From contig CAXXPQ010000002.1 of NCBI GenBank assembly GCA_963668655.2, positions 620,001 through 684,000 on the forward strand: 64,000 nt of DNA, written 5' to 3'. This DNA is from G963668655 sp963668655 (GTDB lineage: Bacteria; Myxococcota_A; SURF-8). Below are positions 44,817 to 52,990 of the stretch, one piece after another (position 1 is the first letter of the stretch; each line of letters begins with the position of its first letter). The notes below the pieces were generated by a model. That model saw nothing but the letters and a program-made list of their open reading frames with translations. It did no database searches and was not told the DNA's origin. Position numbers and translations under genes: made by a program.

Positions 44817-46132
44817 CACACGTCGCCATCATCGGGGCCGGGCTTTCCGGCCTGTCCGCCGCCGTCCATCTGGCCAAGCGGAACCACCGGGTGACGTTGA
44901 TCGAGCGCCACAAGGAAGCGGGCGGCCGCATTCGCCGCATCCTCCCGGAATCGAACGCAAACCCCATGGACTGGGGCCAGCATCTCATGCTGGGCGCCTA
45001 CCGGGAGACCTTCCGGCTCTTGGAAGATCTGGGCACAAGGCATCGCCTGAATCCCGTTCACGAGGCCACGCCCTTCATCGGTTCGGACGGACGGCGGCAC
45101 GGCTACCGGGTGGGCCGCCTTCCCCGTCCGCTGCACGCGCTGCCGGGATTGCTGAATCTGGGTCAGTTGAGTTGGACGGAGCGCCTGGCGCTGGGACGGG
45201 CGGCGCTTTCCGCCAAGGCCGGAACGTTCAGCGGATCGAAAAAACTGGATCACATCAATACCCTGGACTGGTTGCGGAAAAACGGCCAATCGCAACGCGC
45301 CATCCGTTATTTCTGGGAACCGCTGGTGCTGGCCACCTTGAACACACCCATCGAGGAGGCTTCCGCCCTGCTGCTCGCGGCCGTGCTGAACCAGGGGTTG
45401 TTCTCGGCCGCTTCCGACGCCGTGCCCTATCTCTGGAGCGGCACGCTGTACGACCTGTTCGTTCCCCCGGCGATGGAACGCATCCGCGCCTCCGGCGGCG
45501 CGTTTTCTCCCCAAACCCGCGTCCTGGGCCTTGAAACCGACGGAAATCGGGTTCTTCGCCTGCAAGTGAACAACGGCGAGGCCATCGAGGCGGAGGCCTT
45601 CCTATTGGCGCTGCCGCCCTGGCAGGTGGCGAATATGGTGAAGGATATCGCTCCCTTGAATCCCCTGCGGCACGCGGCCGAGGCCTTTCAACCCTCCTCC
45701 ATCCGCTCGCTGGAATTCTGGTACGAACGTCCCTGGATGCAGGTTCCTTACGCCGCCCTGCTGGATCGCCGGACCCAATGGGTATTCAATCACCAGCAAC
45801 GGGAAGAGGCTTCCGGCTTCCGCGTCTCGGCGGTCATCAGCGCGGCGGATCATTCAAAAACCGGCTCCGATTCGCTGTCGGAACGAATCCTTGCGGAAAT
45901 CGGCGCGGCCTTCCCGGAATCCCGTGGCATTCCGGTGACGAAGCAGTTGTCGATCCACGCGCCTCGGGCCACGTTTCGCGCCCGGGCGGGCCTGGACGCC
46001 CTGCGTCCCGGAAACCGCACCCCACTGGCCAACCTGTTTCTGGCCGGAGACTGGACGGACACCGGATTGCCGGCCACCATTGAAAGCGCCATACGAAGCG
46101 GTCTCCGCGCCGCCCGGTGTCTGTCGCCATGA
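44813..46132 (+). CDS. hpnE: hydroxysqualene dehydroxylase HpnE (FAD-dependent)
   Basis: A 439-aa amine-oxidase/phytoene-desaturase-fold flavoprotein. The FAD-binding loop is VAIIGAGLSGLSAAVHLAKR followed by VTLIERHKEAGGRIR; the C-terminal FAD motif is NLFLAGDWTDTGLPATIESA. HpnE reduces hydroxysqualene to squalene, completing the HpnDCE route. It starts within the stop of hpnD (ATGA). Its presence beside an oxidosqualene cyclase implies the squalene goes to epoxidation elsewhere. Confidence 0.93.
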   Translation: MTHVAIIGAGLSGLSAAVHLAKRNHRVTLIERHKEAGGRIRRILPESNANPMDWGQHLMLGAYRETFRLLEDLGTRHRLNPVHEATPFIGSDGRRHGYRVGRLPRPLHALPGLLNLGQLSWTERLALGRAALSAKAGTFSGSKKLDHINTLDWLRKNGQSQRAIRYFWEPLVLATLNTPIEEASALLLAAVLNQGLFSAASDAVPYLWSGTLYDLFVPPAMERIRASGGAFSPQTRVLGLETDGNRVLRLQVNNGEAIEAEAFLLALPPWQVANMVKDIAPLNPLRHAAEAFQPSSIRSLEFWYERPWMQVPYAALLDRRTQWVFNHQQREEASGFRVSAVISAADHSKTGSDSLSERILAEIGAAFPESRGIPVTKQLSIHAPRATFRARAGLDALRPGNRTPLANLFLAGDWTDTGLPATIESAIRSGLRAARCLSP

Positions 46133-46195
46133 ACGCCAATGCACGGAAGCGACCGCTTTGCGGTCCTTCCTCAACCTCTTGGAAACGGTAGTTCG

Positions 46196-47626
46196 ATGAA
46201 CGTGCAAAGCGCCGAGATCCCCCGGGAACCGAAGCCCACGCCCTTTCGCGTGCTGATCGTGGAAGACGAACATTTCTTCGCCCAGGCCCTGGGCCGCGCC
46301 ATGGATCGGCTGGGAATGGAAACGGATCTGGCTTATTCCGCCGCCGAAGCCCTGGCCGCGGCAGGAAACCGGGAATACGACCTGATTCTTCTGGATCACC
46401 GCCTGCCGGACGAGGACGGTCTGCGCCTGATTCCCCTGCTTCTGGCCCGCCAGATCCGGGCGTCGATCGTCATGATGACCGCTTACGAAACCATCCCGAA
46501 CGCCATCCTCGCCATCCGTCAGGGCGCGGAGGATTACCTGGTCAAGCAACCCAGCGTGAAGCCCATCGTCGCCAAGGTGCTGGAAGCGAAACGTCGCCAC
46601 GAAGTTCGCGCGCGCTTCAACGGATGGGAGGATCACAAACGAGAGGGCCTGTTGGGCGCTTCGCCCGGCATTCTGCGCGTGATCGAGAAACTGCGCAAGG
46701 TGGCCCAGAGCCCCGAGACCACGGTGCTGCTCACCGGAGAATCCGGGGTGGGAAAGGAAGTGGCCGCGCTGCACCTCCACCGACAGTCCGCCGACCCGAA
46801 TCGTCCCTTCATTCCCGTCGATTGCGTGGCGTTGCCGGAAAACCTGGTGGAAAGCCTGCTGTTCGGCCATGAAAGAGGGGCGTTCACGGGCGCGGACCGC
46901 AGCCGGGACGGCGCGTTCGTCCAGGCGGGCGAGGGAACCATTTTTCTCGATGAAATCGGGGAAATGGATCTGGGATTGCAAGGAAAACTTCTGCGCGCGC
47001 TGGAAACCCGCAAGTGCCAGCGCGTGGGCAGCGTGCAGCAATACGACATCAAGGCGCGCATCGTGGCGGCCACCAACCGGGATCTGCGCCATATGGTGGA
47101 AGAGGGCCGCTTCCGCTTCGATCTCTATCAACGGCTCTCGGTCTTTCCCGTCTACGTTCCTCCCCTTCGGGAGCGAAAAGAGGATATCCTGGTCCTGGCC
47201 CGCCATTTTTTGAACTTCATCCATTCCAAACTGGAACGCCCCTCGGCAAAATTCTCGGAGGAAATGCAGGACATTCTCCGCTGTTACGATTATCCCGGCA
47301 ACGTTCGGGAACTGAAGAACGTCATCGAGCGGGCCATCATTCTGGCCGAGAACGAACAACTCGGCCCCCGGCATCTGCCCGAGCGCATGCTGCGAAACGC
47401 CGGTCCCTCGGAGGCTCTTCGCGGCGAGAAATCCCGCGTCCCGGTGGATTTCATTCCCGGAGTGGATTCGCTGGAGTCGCTGGAACGCAAAATGATCGTC
47501 TACGCGCTGAAACAGACCAAGGGCATGAAGTCGGAAGCGGCCGGCCTGCTGGGAATCAGCCGCTTTCAACTGATTCGCCGTCTGGAGAAATACAAACTGA
47601 ATCGCGACGACGACGCGGAAAAATAG
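46196..47626 (+). CDS. NtrC-family sigma-54-dependent response regulator
   Basis: A 476-aa regulator (495 if an ATG at 46139 is used). The receiver domain has RVLIVEDEHFF, the phosphoacceptor Asp in LILLDHRLPDEDG and the Lys in DYLVKQPS. The AAA+ domain has Walker A TGESGVGKEV, the sigma-54 contact loop RGAFTGADRS, Walker B GTIFLDEIGEMD, and YDYPGNVRELKNVIERA. A Fis-type HTH ends the protein (KSEAAGLLGISRFQLIRRLE). No histidine kinase is nearby. It lies between hpnE and aroD in the same operon and probably activates the sigma-54-type promoters at 35861, 42669 and 42939. Confidence 0.93.
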   Translation: MNVQSAEIPREPKPTPFRVLIVEDEHFFAQALGRAMDRLGMETDLAYSAAEALAAAGNREYDLILLDHRLPDEDGLRLIPLLLARQIRASIVMMTAYETIPNAILAIRQGAEDYLVKQPSVKPIVAKVLEAKRRHEVRARFNGWEDHKREGLLGASPGILRVIEKLRKVAQSPETTVLLTGESGVGKEVAALHLHRQSADPNRPFIPVDCVALPENLVESLLFGHERGAFTGADRSRDGAFVQAGEGTIFLDEIGEMDLGLQGKLLRALETRKCQRVGSVQQYDIKARIVAATNRDLRHMVEEGRFRFDLYQRLSVFPVYVPPLRERKEDILVLARHFLNFIHSKLERPSAKFSEEMQDILRCYDYPGNVRELKNVIERAIILAENEQLGPRHLPERMLRNAGPSEALRGEKSRVPVDFIPGVDSLESLERKMIVYALKQTKGMKSEAAGLLGISRFQLIRRLEKYKLNRDDDAEK

Positions 47627-47642
47627 GCGGACGATCGGCATC

Positions 47643-48317
47643 ATGAAAGTTTTGCGCCACGAACAAGATTTCCCCTCCCGACTATGCGTTTCCATCGGGC
47701 GCGGTTCCCCTGTCAGGGCGGAAACGCTTGTCAAAGCGCACCCGTTCGTGGAATTGCGCCTGGATCTTCTGACGCCCGGACCGGACCGGGCCGAGTCCCT
47801 GTGCCGGAAGGCCCGCTATGTCATCGCCACCTGCCGCGAGGAAAACCTGACGCCCACGGAGGTGTTCGATTATTATCGAAGCGCCATGCGGGGCGGCGCG
47901 AACTGGGTGGACCTGGATCTGCACGCTCCTTCCGATCTTCGGCGGGAAATTCTGGAGGAAGCCGGACGGCGGCGAATTCGGGTGATCCTTTCGCACCACG
48001 ATCATTCCCGGACACCGCCCCTGGAAGACCTGCTTGATCTTCTTCGCCAGGCGCACGAGCGGGGGGCCGCCTTGACGAAGATCGCCTGCCATGCCGAACG
48101 TCCCCGAGAAATCGCCCGCCTGCTGGGACTGTTGGATCGAAAACGGCCGCCCGTGGTCCTGGCCATGGGGCCGCTCGCTCTTCCCGCCCGCCTGGCCGCG
48201 CTCTGTTGCGGTTCGCCCTTCGTCTACGCAGCTCCGGACGGCGCATCGCCCACGGCGACAGGCCAGCCCGACGTCAACACCTTCCGCAACGCCCTCGGCG
48301 GCTGGAACGGAGTCTGA
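47643..48317 (+). CDS. aroD: type I 3-dehydroquinate dehydratase
   Basis: A 224-aa type I enzyme. The catalytic His lies in VILSHHDHSRTP and the Schiff-base Lys in ALTKIACHAERP; the substrate-binding region is WVDLDLHAP, and RLCVSIGRGSP opens the barrel. It dehydrates 3-dehydroquinate to 3-dehydroshikimate. It starts 16 bp after the response regulator and is 1 bp from the aroE-aroK fusion. Confidence 0.9.
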   Translation: MKVLRHEQDFPSRLCVSIGRGSPVRAETLVKAHPFVELRLDLLTPGPDRAESLCRKARYVIATCREENLTPTEVFDYYRSAMRGGANWVDLDLHAPSDLRREILEEAGRRRIRVILSHHDHSRTPPLEDLLDLLRQAHERGAALTKIACHAERPREIARLLGLLDRKRPPVVLAMGPLALPARLAALCCGSPFVYAAPDGASPTATGQPDVNTFRNALGGWNGV

Positions 48318-48318
48318 C

Positions 48319-49611
48319 ATGTATCGTCTGGCCGTCCTGGGCTCTCCCATCGCCCATAGCCTCAGCCCGGAGATTTTCCGGGATTTCTTCCAAGCGACGA
48401 ATACGGACGGCGCCTACGTCCGTATCGCGGAGGATCGCGCGGAACGGATCCGCCGCTGGTTCGAGGAATTGGAACTGGACGGAGCGAACGTCACTGCCCC
48501 ATTGAAGATCGGCGCGGTGGGACTGGCCGCGCGACTTTCCCCGGAAGCCCGGGAAGCCGCCGCGGTGAATACCCTGTTAAGAAACGGAAACGGCTTCTTC
48601 GGGGCGAATACCGACGTCTTCGGTATCCGTTCCGCCTTCCTGGCCTTCGGCGCCGACGTTCGCGGAAAAGACGGACTGATTCTCGGGGCGGGCGGCGCGG
48701 CCCGTGCGGCGGCGCGCGCTCTTCACATCCTGGGCGCGAAGCGGATCCGGATCGTCAACCGCGATATGCAAAAAGCGCGGGATTTGGCGGAATCGGTGCG
48801 GGGAACCGCCCTTCCGCTGGAGGATCTTTCCCGAAGTTGTTCCGAATCGGCATGCGTGATTTCCTGTCTGCCCGGAGGTGTTTTGGCAAACTGGATCGAT
48901 AAAAGCGCCATCCGGCCGCATTCCGTCTGGCTGGAGGCCGACTACCGCACGCCCGGTCTGGAAGCGATGGTGACCGAGGCCGGAGCGCGATATCTGGGCG
49001 GCCGGGCCTGGCTGCATTATCAGGCTTACCTGGCCTTTCATCTCTTCACCGGAAGGGAAGCGCCGGATCCGCCGCCAGCCGGTCTCGAAGCCCTCCTTCC
49101 TCCAACGGAGAATCTGCTTCTCCTGGGATTCATGGGAACCGGAAAAAGCCGGTTGGGTCGCCGGATCGCCGATGAACGCTCGTGGACGTTCATCGACGTG
49201 GATGAACGCATCGAAACGGCGGCGGGCCGTTCCATTCCGGAAATCTTCCGCTCCGAAGGCGAGGCGGAATTCCGTCGTCTGGAAGAGCGGACTATAAAAG
49301 CCCTGTCACCGCTTCGCCGCACCGTCATCGCGTTGGGTGGGGGCGCTCCGACGATTCCCGGTCTGGAGAAAACGATCCGCAAGCTGGGTTTCGCGGTCTG
49401 GCTTCACGCCCCGTTTTCCACCTGCCTGGCGCGCATCCGCGAGAGTTCACGCCCGCTGCTGGAAGAAGGGCCGGACGCCTTGAGAAAACGGTTCGACGAA
49501 AGAAAAGACGCCTATTTCCGCACGGCGGATCTGGTGGTGGACGCCGAACAAACTCCGGAAACGTGCTTCCGAAAGGTTCTGAATGAGACGAGTTTCCTTT
49601 TCCGAGATTGA
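48319..49611 (+). CDS. shikimate dehydrogenase-shikimate kinase fusion (AroE-AroK)
   Basis: A 430-aa fusion. Residues ~1-255 are AroE: AVLGSPIAHSLSPEIFRDFF, catalytic Lys in GANVTAPLKIGA, GANTDVFGI, NADP loop LILGAGGAARAAARAL. Residues ~262-430 are a shikimate kinase: Walker A LGFMGTGKSRLGRRI, FIDVDERIETAAGRSIPEIF, FRRLEERTI and ALGGGAP. One chain thus carries dehydroshikimate to shikimate 3-phosphate. The fusion order AroE-AroK is not the usual separate-gene arrangement. The ATG is 1 bp after aroD; the open frame extends further upstream inside aroD but without homology. It overlaps aroA by 29 bp. Confidence 0.92.
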   Translation: MYRLAVLGSPIAHSLSPEIFRDFFQATNTDGAYVRIAEDRAERIRRWFEELELDGANVTAPLKIGAVGLAARLSPEAREAAAVNTLLRNGNGFFGANTDVFGIRSAFLAFGADVRGKDGLILGAGGAARAAARALHILGAKRIRIVNRDMQKARDLAESVRGTALPLEDLSRSCSESACVISCLPGGVLANWIDKSAIRPHSVWLEADYRTPGLEAMVTEAGARYLGGRAWLHYQAYLAFHLFTGREAPDPPPAGLEALLPPTENLLLLGFMGTGKSRLGRRIADERSWTFIDVDERIETAAGRSIPEIFRSEGEAEFRRLEERTIKALSPLRRTVIALGGGAPTIPGLEKTIRKLGFAVWLHAPFSTCLARIRESSRPLLEEGPDALRKRFDERKDAYFRTADLVVDAEQTPETCFRKVLNETSFLFRD

Positions 49612-50830
49612 GGGCAAGGCCGAAGCTCCGCCGTCCAAAAGCGTCATGCAACGCGCCGTGGCCGCCGCCTCGCTTTGCCGTGGCGAAAGCCGTCTGGAAC
49701 GTCCCGCCCGTTGCCGGGACGCGGAAGCCGCGCTCGGCATCGCGGAGGGCCTGGGCGCAACCATTCTGCGGGAGGCGAACGCCCTGCGAATCGTCGGAAA
49801 CCCCCGGTTGCAGCGGGAGGCGTTTCAAGCGGAAGAGTCCGGGACGGCCTTCCGGCTTTTTGCCCCGATTCTGGCCGGCTTTCCCCGAGCCACGCGCCTG
49901 GAAGCCTCGGGCAGCCTGCGGAGGCGTCCCATGTCCATGCTCGAACCCCCGCTGCGCGCCCTGGGGGCCTTGGCGAATACGGAAAACGGCTATGCTCCCC
50001 TGGTTCTCCGGGGACCGCTGAAAGGCGGATACGCCCACGTGGACGGCTCCGTCAGCAGCCAGCACCTCAGTGGCCTGCTGATGGCCGCGCCTTTGGCACG
50101 TGAAGATGTTCGGCTTCACGTATCGGATCTCCGCAGCCGCCCCTACGTCGAGTTGACCCTGGAGATCATGAAACGCTTCGGAATCCTTGTGGAAAGCGAT
50201 TTCGATACCGGTACGTTCCGGGTGCCGACCGGCCGGGATTATCGTCCGTGCCGCCTGGTCGTGGAAGGGGATTGGTCGGGCGCGGCGTTCCTTCTGACCA
50301 TGGGCGCGCTTTGCGGAGACGTGTGCGTGGAGGGACTGAATCTCCAGAGTCTCCAGGCGGACCGTCTCGTCCTGGAAGCGCTTATCGAAAGCGGAGCCTC
50401 GGTGCATGTCGGCCCCGATTCGATCCGGGTGATGCAAAACCGACTGAAATCCTTCGACTTCGATCTGAATCACTGCCCGGATCTCTTTCCTCCGCTGGCG
50501 GCGCTCGCCGGCGGCTGCGAGGGCACGAGCCGTCTTTTCGGACTGAACCGCCTGCAACACAAAGAGTGCGACCGAGCCGCCGCCATCATCGAAACGTTGT
50601 CCGCCGCCGGTATCCGAACGGAACGGTTGGGCGATCAGTTGCGCATCCGGGGCGGCGCCATCGGCGGGTTCGTCTCCGACCCGCGAAACGATCACCGCAT
50701 CGCCATGATGGCCGCACTCCTGGGCCTGCGCTCCAGAAGGGGCGTTTCCATCCGGAATCCGGACTGTGTGGAAAAATCCTTTCCCAATTTCTTCCATCAA
50801 TTGAAATCCCTGGGAGGCCGCGTCGCATGA
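49583..50830 (+). CDS. aroA: 5-enolpyruvylshikimate-3-phosphate synthase
   Basis: A 415-aa EPSP synthase. Features: EAPPSKSVMQRAVAAASLC (PEP/S3P site), ESGTAFRLFAPILAGFPRAT, GSVSSQHLSGLLMAAPLA, the catalytic Asp in HCPDLFPPLAALAG, and SDPRNDHRIAMMAALLGL. The TGGTAxR-type PEP loop is represented by ESGTAFR. It overlaps the aroE-aroK fusion by 29 bp and aroC by ATGA. Confidence 0.95.
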   Translation: MRRVSFSEIEGKAEAPPSKSVMQRAVAAASLCRGESRLERPARCRDAEAALGIAEGLGATILREANALRIVGNPRLQREAFQAEESGTAFRLFAPILAGFPRATRLEASGSLRRRPMSMLEPPLRALGALANTENGYAPLVLRGPLKGGYAHVDGSVSSQHLSGLLMAAPLAREDVRLHVSDLRSRPYVELTLEIMKRFGILVESDFDTGTFRVPTGRDYRPCRLVVEGDWSGAAFLLTMGALCGDVCVEGLNLQSLQADRLVLEALIESGASVHVGPDSIRVMQNRLKSFDFDLNHCPDLFPPLAALAGGCEGTSRLFGLNRLQHKECDRAAAIIETLSAAGIRTERLGDQLRIRGGAIGGFVSDPRNDHRIAMMAALLGLRSRRGVSIRNPDCVEKSFPNFFHQLKSLGGRVA

Positions 50831-51864
50831 ACACTTTCGGAAGGCTTTTTCGGGTATCCCTGTTCGGCGAGTCCCACGGCCCCGGCATCGGCGTATTGAT
50901 CGACGGCTGCCCGCCGGGAATTCCCTGCGATCCAAACGACTTTCTCACCGATCTTTCCCGACGGAAAAGCGGAGGCGAAGGGACCACCGCCCGCAGGGAA
51001 ACGGACCGGCCTATCGTGCAAAGCGGCCTGTACCGGGGACGAACCAGCGGTTCGCCGATTGGCATCCGCTTCGATAACGAGGACACCCGCTCCGAGGATT
51101 ACGACGCCGTCCGCCACATCCCACGCCCCGGTCATGCCGACTTCACCGCCTTCCGCGCCTTCCACGGCTTCAACGACCCCCGGGGCGGCGGTTCGTTCTC
51201 CGGCCGGATTACGGCCGGTCTCGTGGCGGCGGGCGTTCTGGCGAAGAAAATCATCTCCCCCGTCCGCGTCGAAGCGAAGCTGATTTCCGCAGGCGGATCG
51301 ACGGATATCGAGAATGTCGTTAAAGACGCCGTGCGAAACGGCGATTCCGTAGGGGGCCGGATCGAATGCCGGGCCGAAAACGTTCCCGTGGGCCTGGGCG
51401 ATCCTTTCTTCGCCTCGGTGGAATCCGCCATCGCCGGGTTGGCCTTTTCCATTCCCGGCATCAAGGCCATCGAATTCGGGGCGGGGTTCCGGGCGGCGGA
51501 GATGCGCGGATCGGCCTTCAACGACGTTTACCTGGACAGAGACGGTCGCACGGCGAGCAACAACGCCGGAGGCATCAACGGCGGACTGACCAACGGCAAC
51601 GAACTGTTTTTCCGCGTAGCGGTCCGTCCTCCGGCCAGCATCGGAATGGTCCAGGATTCCATCGACTTGCGTACGGGCGAACCCGCGCGTCTGAGCATCG
51701 GCGGGCGTCACGACGCCTGCATCGCCCTGCGCATGCCGGTTATCGTGGAAGCCGCCTGCGCCATCGCCCTGGCGGATTTCACCCTGCTGGCCCGCGCCCG
51801 TAACGAAAGCGTCCGCGTCACCCGTCCGCCGGACGATCCGGACGACAGGGAAACAAACCCATGA
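50827..51864 (+). CDS. aroC: chorismate synthase
   Basis: A 345-aa FMN-dependent enzyme converting EPSP to chorismate. Signature segments are FRVSLFGESHGPGIGVLIDG, RRKSGGEGTTARRETD, RPGHADFTAFRAF and SNNAGGINGGLTNGNELFFR. It is slightly shorter than the ~360-aa norm. It starts inside the aroA stop and its own stop overlaps aroB (ATGA). Confidence 0.95.
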   Translation: MNTFGRLFRVSLFGESHGPGIGVLIDGCPPGIPCDPNDFLTDLSRRKSGGEGTTARRETDRPIVQSGLYRGRTSGSPIGIRFDNEDTRSEDYDAVRHIPRPGHADFTAFRAFHGFNDPRGGGSFSGRITAGLVAAGVLAKKIISPVRVEAKLISAGGSTDIENVVKDAVRNGDSVGGRIECRAENVPVGLGDPFFASVESAIAGLAFSIPGIKAIEFGAGFRAAEMRGSAFNDVYLDRDGRTASNNAGGINGGLTNGNELFFRVAVRPPASIGMVQDSIDLRTGEPARLSIGGRHDACIALRMPVIVEAACAIALADFTLLARARNESVRVTRPPDDPDDRETNP

Positions 51865-52922
51865 CGCGGATTATCGCCCGGCCCGGAGCCTGGAGAGAAT
51901 TATCGGAGGTCTGGCGGCCGGACCCAGGTGCCGTGGCCGTCATCGGAGATCACACGGTGACGAGGCTTTTTCGGCCGCGACTGGAACCGATGGTCGATAA
52001 ACTGGCGAAGGACGTGCATTTTCTGTCCTTTCCCCCCGGCGACCCGCACAAGACCCGGGCCGAAAAGGAACGCCTGGAGGATCGAATGCTCGCACTGGGA
52101 ATCGGCCGGGACGGGCTGGTGATCGGCCTGGGCGGCGGGGTGTCGCTGGATCTGGCGGGCTTCGTGGCGGCGACGTATATGCGCGGAATTCCCAGTCTGT
52201 ATCTTCCCACAACGCTTCTGGCCCAGGTGGACGCCGCCATCGGCGGCAAAACGGGCGTGAACACTTCCCACGGAAAGAATCTGATCGGGGCGTTCCACCC
52301 TCCCCTGGCGATCCTGGCCGATCCGGAGACGCTGGAAAGTCTTCCCGAGGCCGAATGGCGGAACGGGCTGGCGGAGATGGTGAAAACCGCCGTGGCGGCG
52401 GATGAAAGTCTATTTCTGTTGCTGGAATCCCGGACAAAGACAGCGGATATCCGCAGCATGGCCTGTCCGAAATCGATCCGGCGCTGCATGACCGTCAAAA
52501 CGGATATCGTGCGGCAAGACGAAAGGGAGCACGGCCTGCGCGCCGTCCTGAATTTCGGCCACAGCATCGGCCACGCGCTGGAGACGCTTTCGGAGCATCG
52601 GATTTCCCACGGCGAGGCGGTGGCCGCCGGAATGTTGGCGGAATGTCGGATCGCCGAGATTCTGTGCGGCTTTCCGCGTTCGGAATCGGAAAGAATCGGA
52701 ACGGTTCTCCGCGGCATCGGATTCGATCTCCGCCTGCCCTTCGACTCTCGGCGGATCCTCGAAACGCTTCGGACGGACAAGAAGAACCGTGCCGGAGAAA
52801 TCCGCATGGCGCTGCCCGAACGGATCGGCCGCATGGCCGGTAACGATAACGGCCATACCCTGTCCGTTTCACCGGAGCTTTTGAAGAAAGTTCTGGAGAG
52901 TTCCGCCCCCGCACGCTCTTGA
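51861..52922 (+). CDS. aroB: 3-dehydroquinate synthase
   Basis: A 353-aa NAD- and Zn-dependent enzyme converting DAHP to 3-dehydroquinate. Features: GLGGGVSLDLAGFVAATYMR (NAD loop), PTTLLAQVDAAIGGKTGVNT, GKNLIGAFHPPLAILAD, and Zn ligands in NGLAEMVKTAVAAD, LNFGHSIGHALE and SHGEAVAAGM. Last gene of the hpn-aro operon; with the DAHP synthase at 40557 it completes a full chorismate pathway in 12 kb. Confidence 0.95.
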   Translation: MTRIIARPGAWRELSEVWRPDPGAVAVIGDHTVTRLFRPRLEPMVDKLAKDVHFLSFPPGDPHKTRAEKERLEDRMLALGIGRDGLVIGLGGGVSLDLAGFVAATYMRGIPSLYLPTTLLAQVDAAIGGKTGVNTSHGKNLIGAFHPPLAILADPETLESLPEAEWRNGLAEMVKTAVAADESLFLLLESRTKTADIRSMACPKSIRRCMTVKTDIVRQDEREHGLRAVLNFGHSIGHALETLSEHRISHGEAVAAGMLAECRIAEILCGFPRSESERIGTVLRGIGFDLRLPFDSRRILETLRTDKKNRAGEIRMALPERIGRMAGNDNGHTLSVSPELLKKVLESSAPARS

Positions 52923-52927
52923 GACAC

Positions 52928-52959
52928 AAAAAAGGCCCCGCCATCGTGACGGGGCCTTT
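52928..52959. terminator. bidirectional terminator between aroB and the giant lipoprotein
   Basis: AAAGGCCCCG (52931-52940) pairs with CGGGGCCTTT (52950-52959) around a nine-base loop. Six A precede it (T6 for minus-strand transcripts) and TTTCATT follows on the plus strand. It serves both converging genes. Confidence 0.8.
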
Positions 52960-52990
52960 CATTCACGGAGCTTGCGAACTTTATCGGAAC

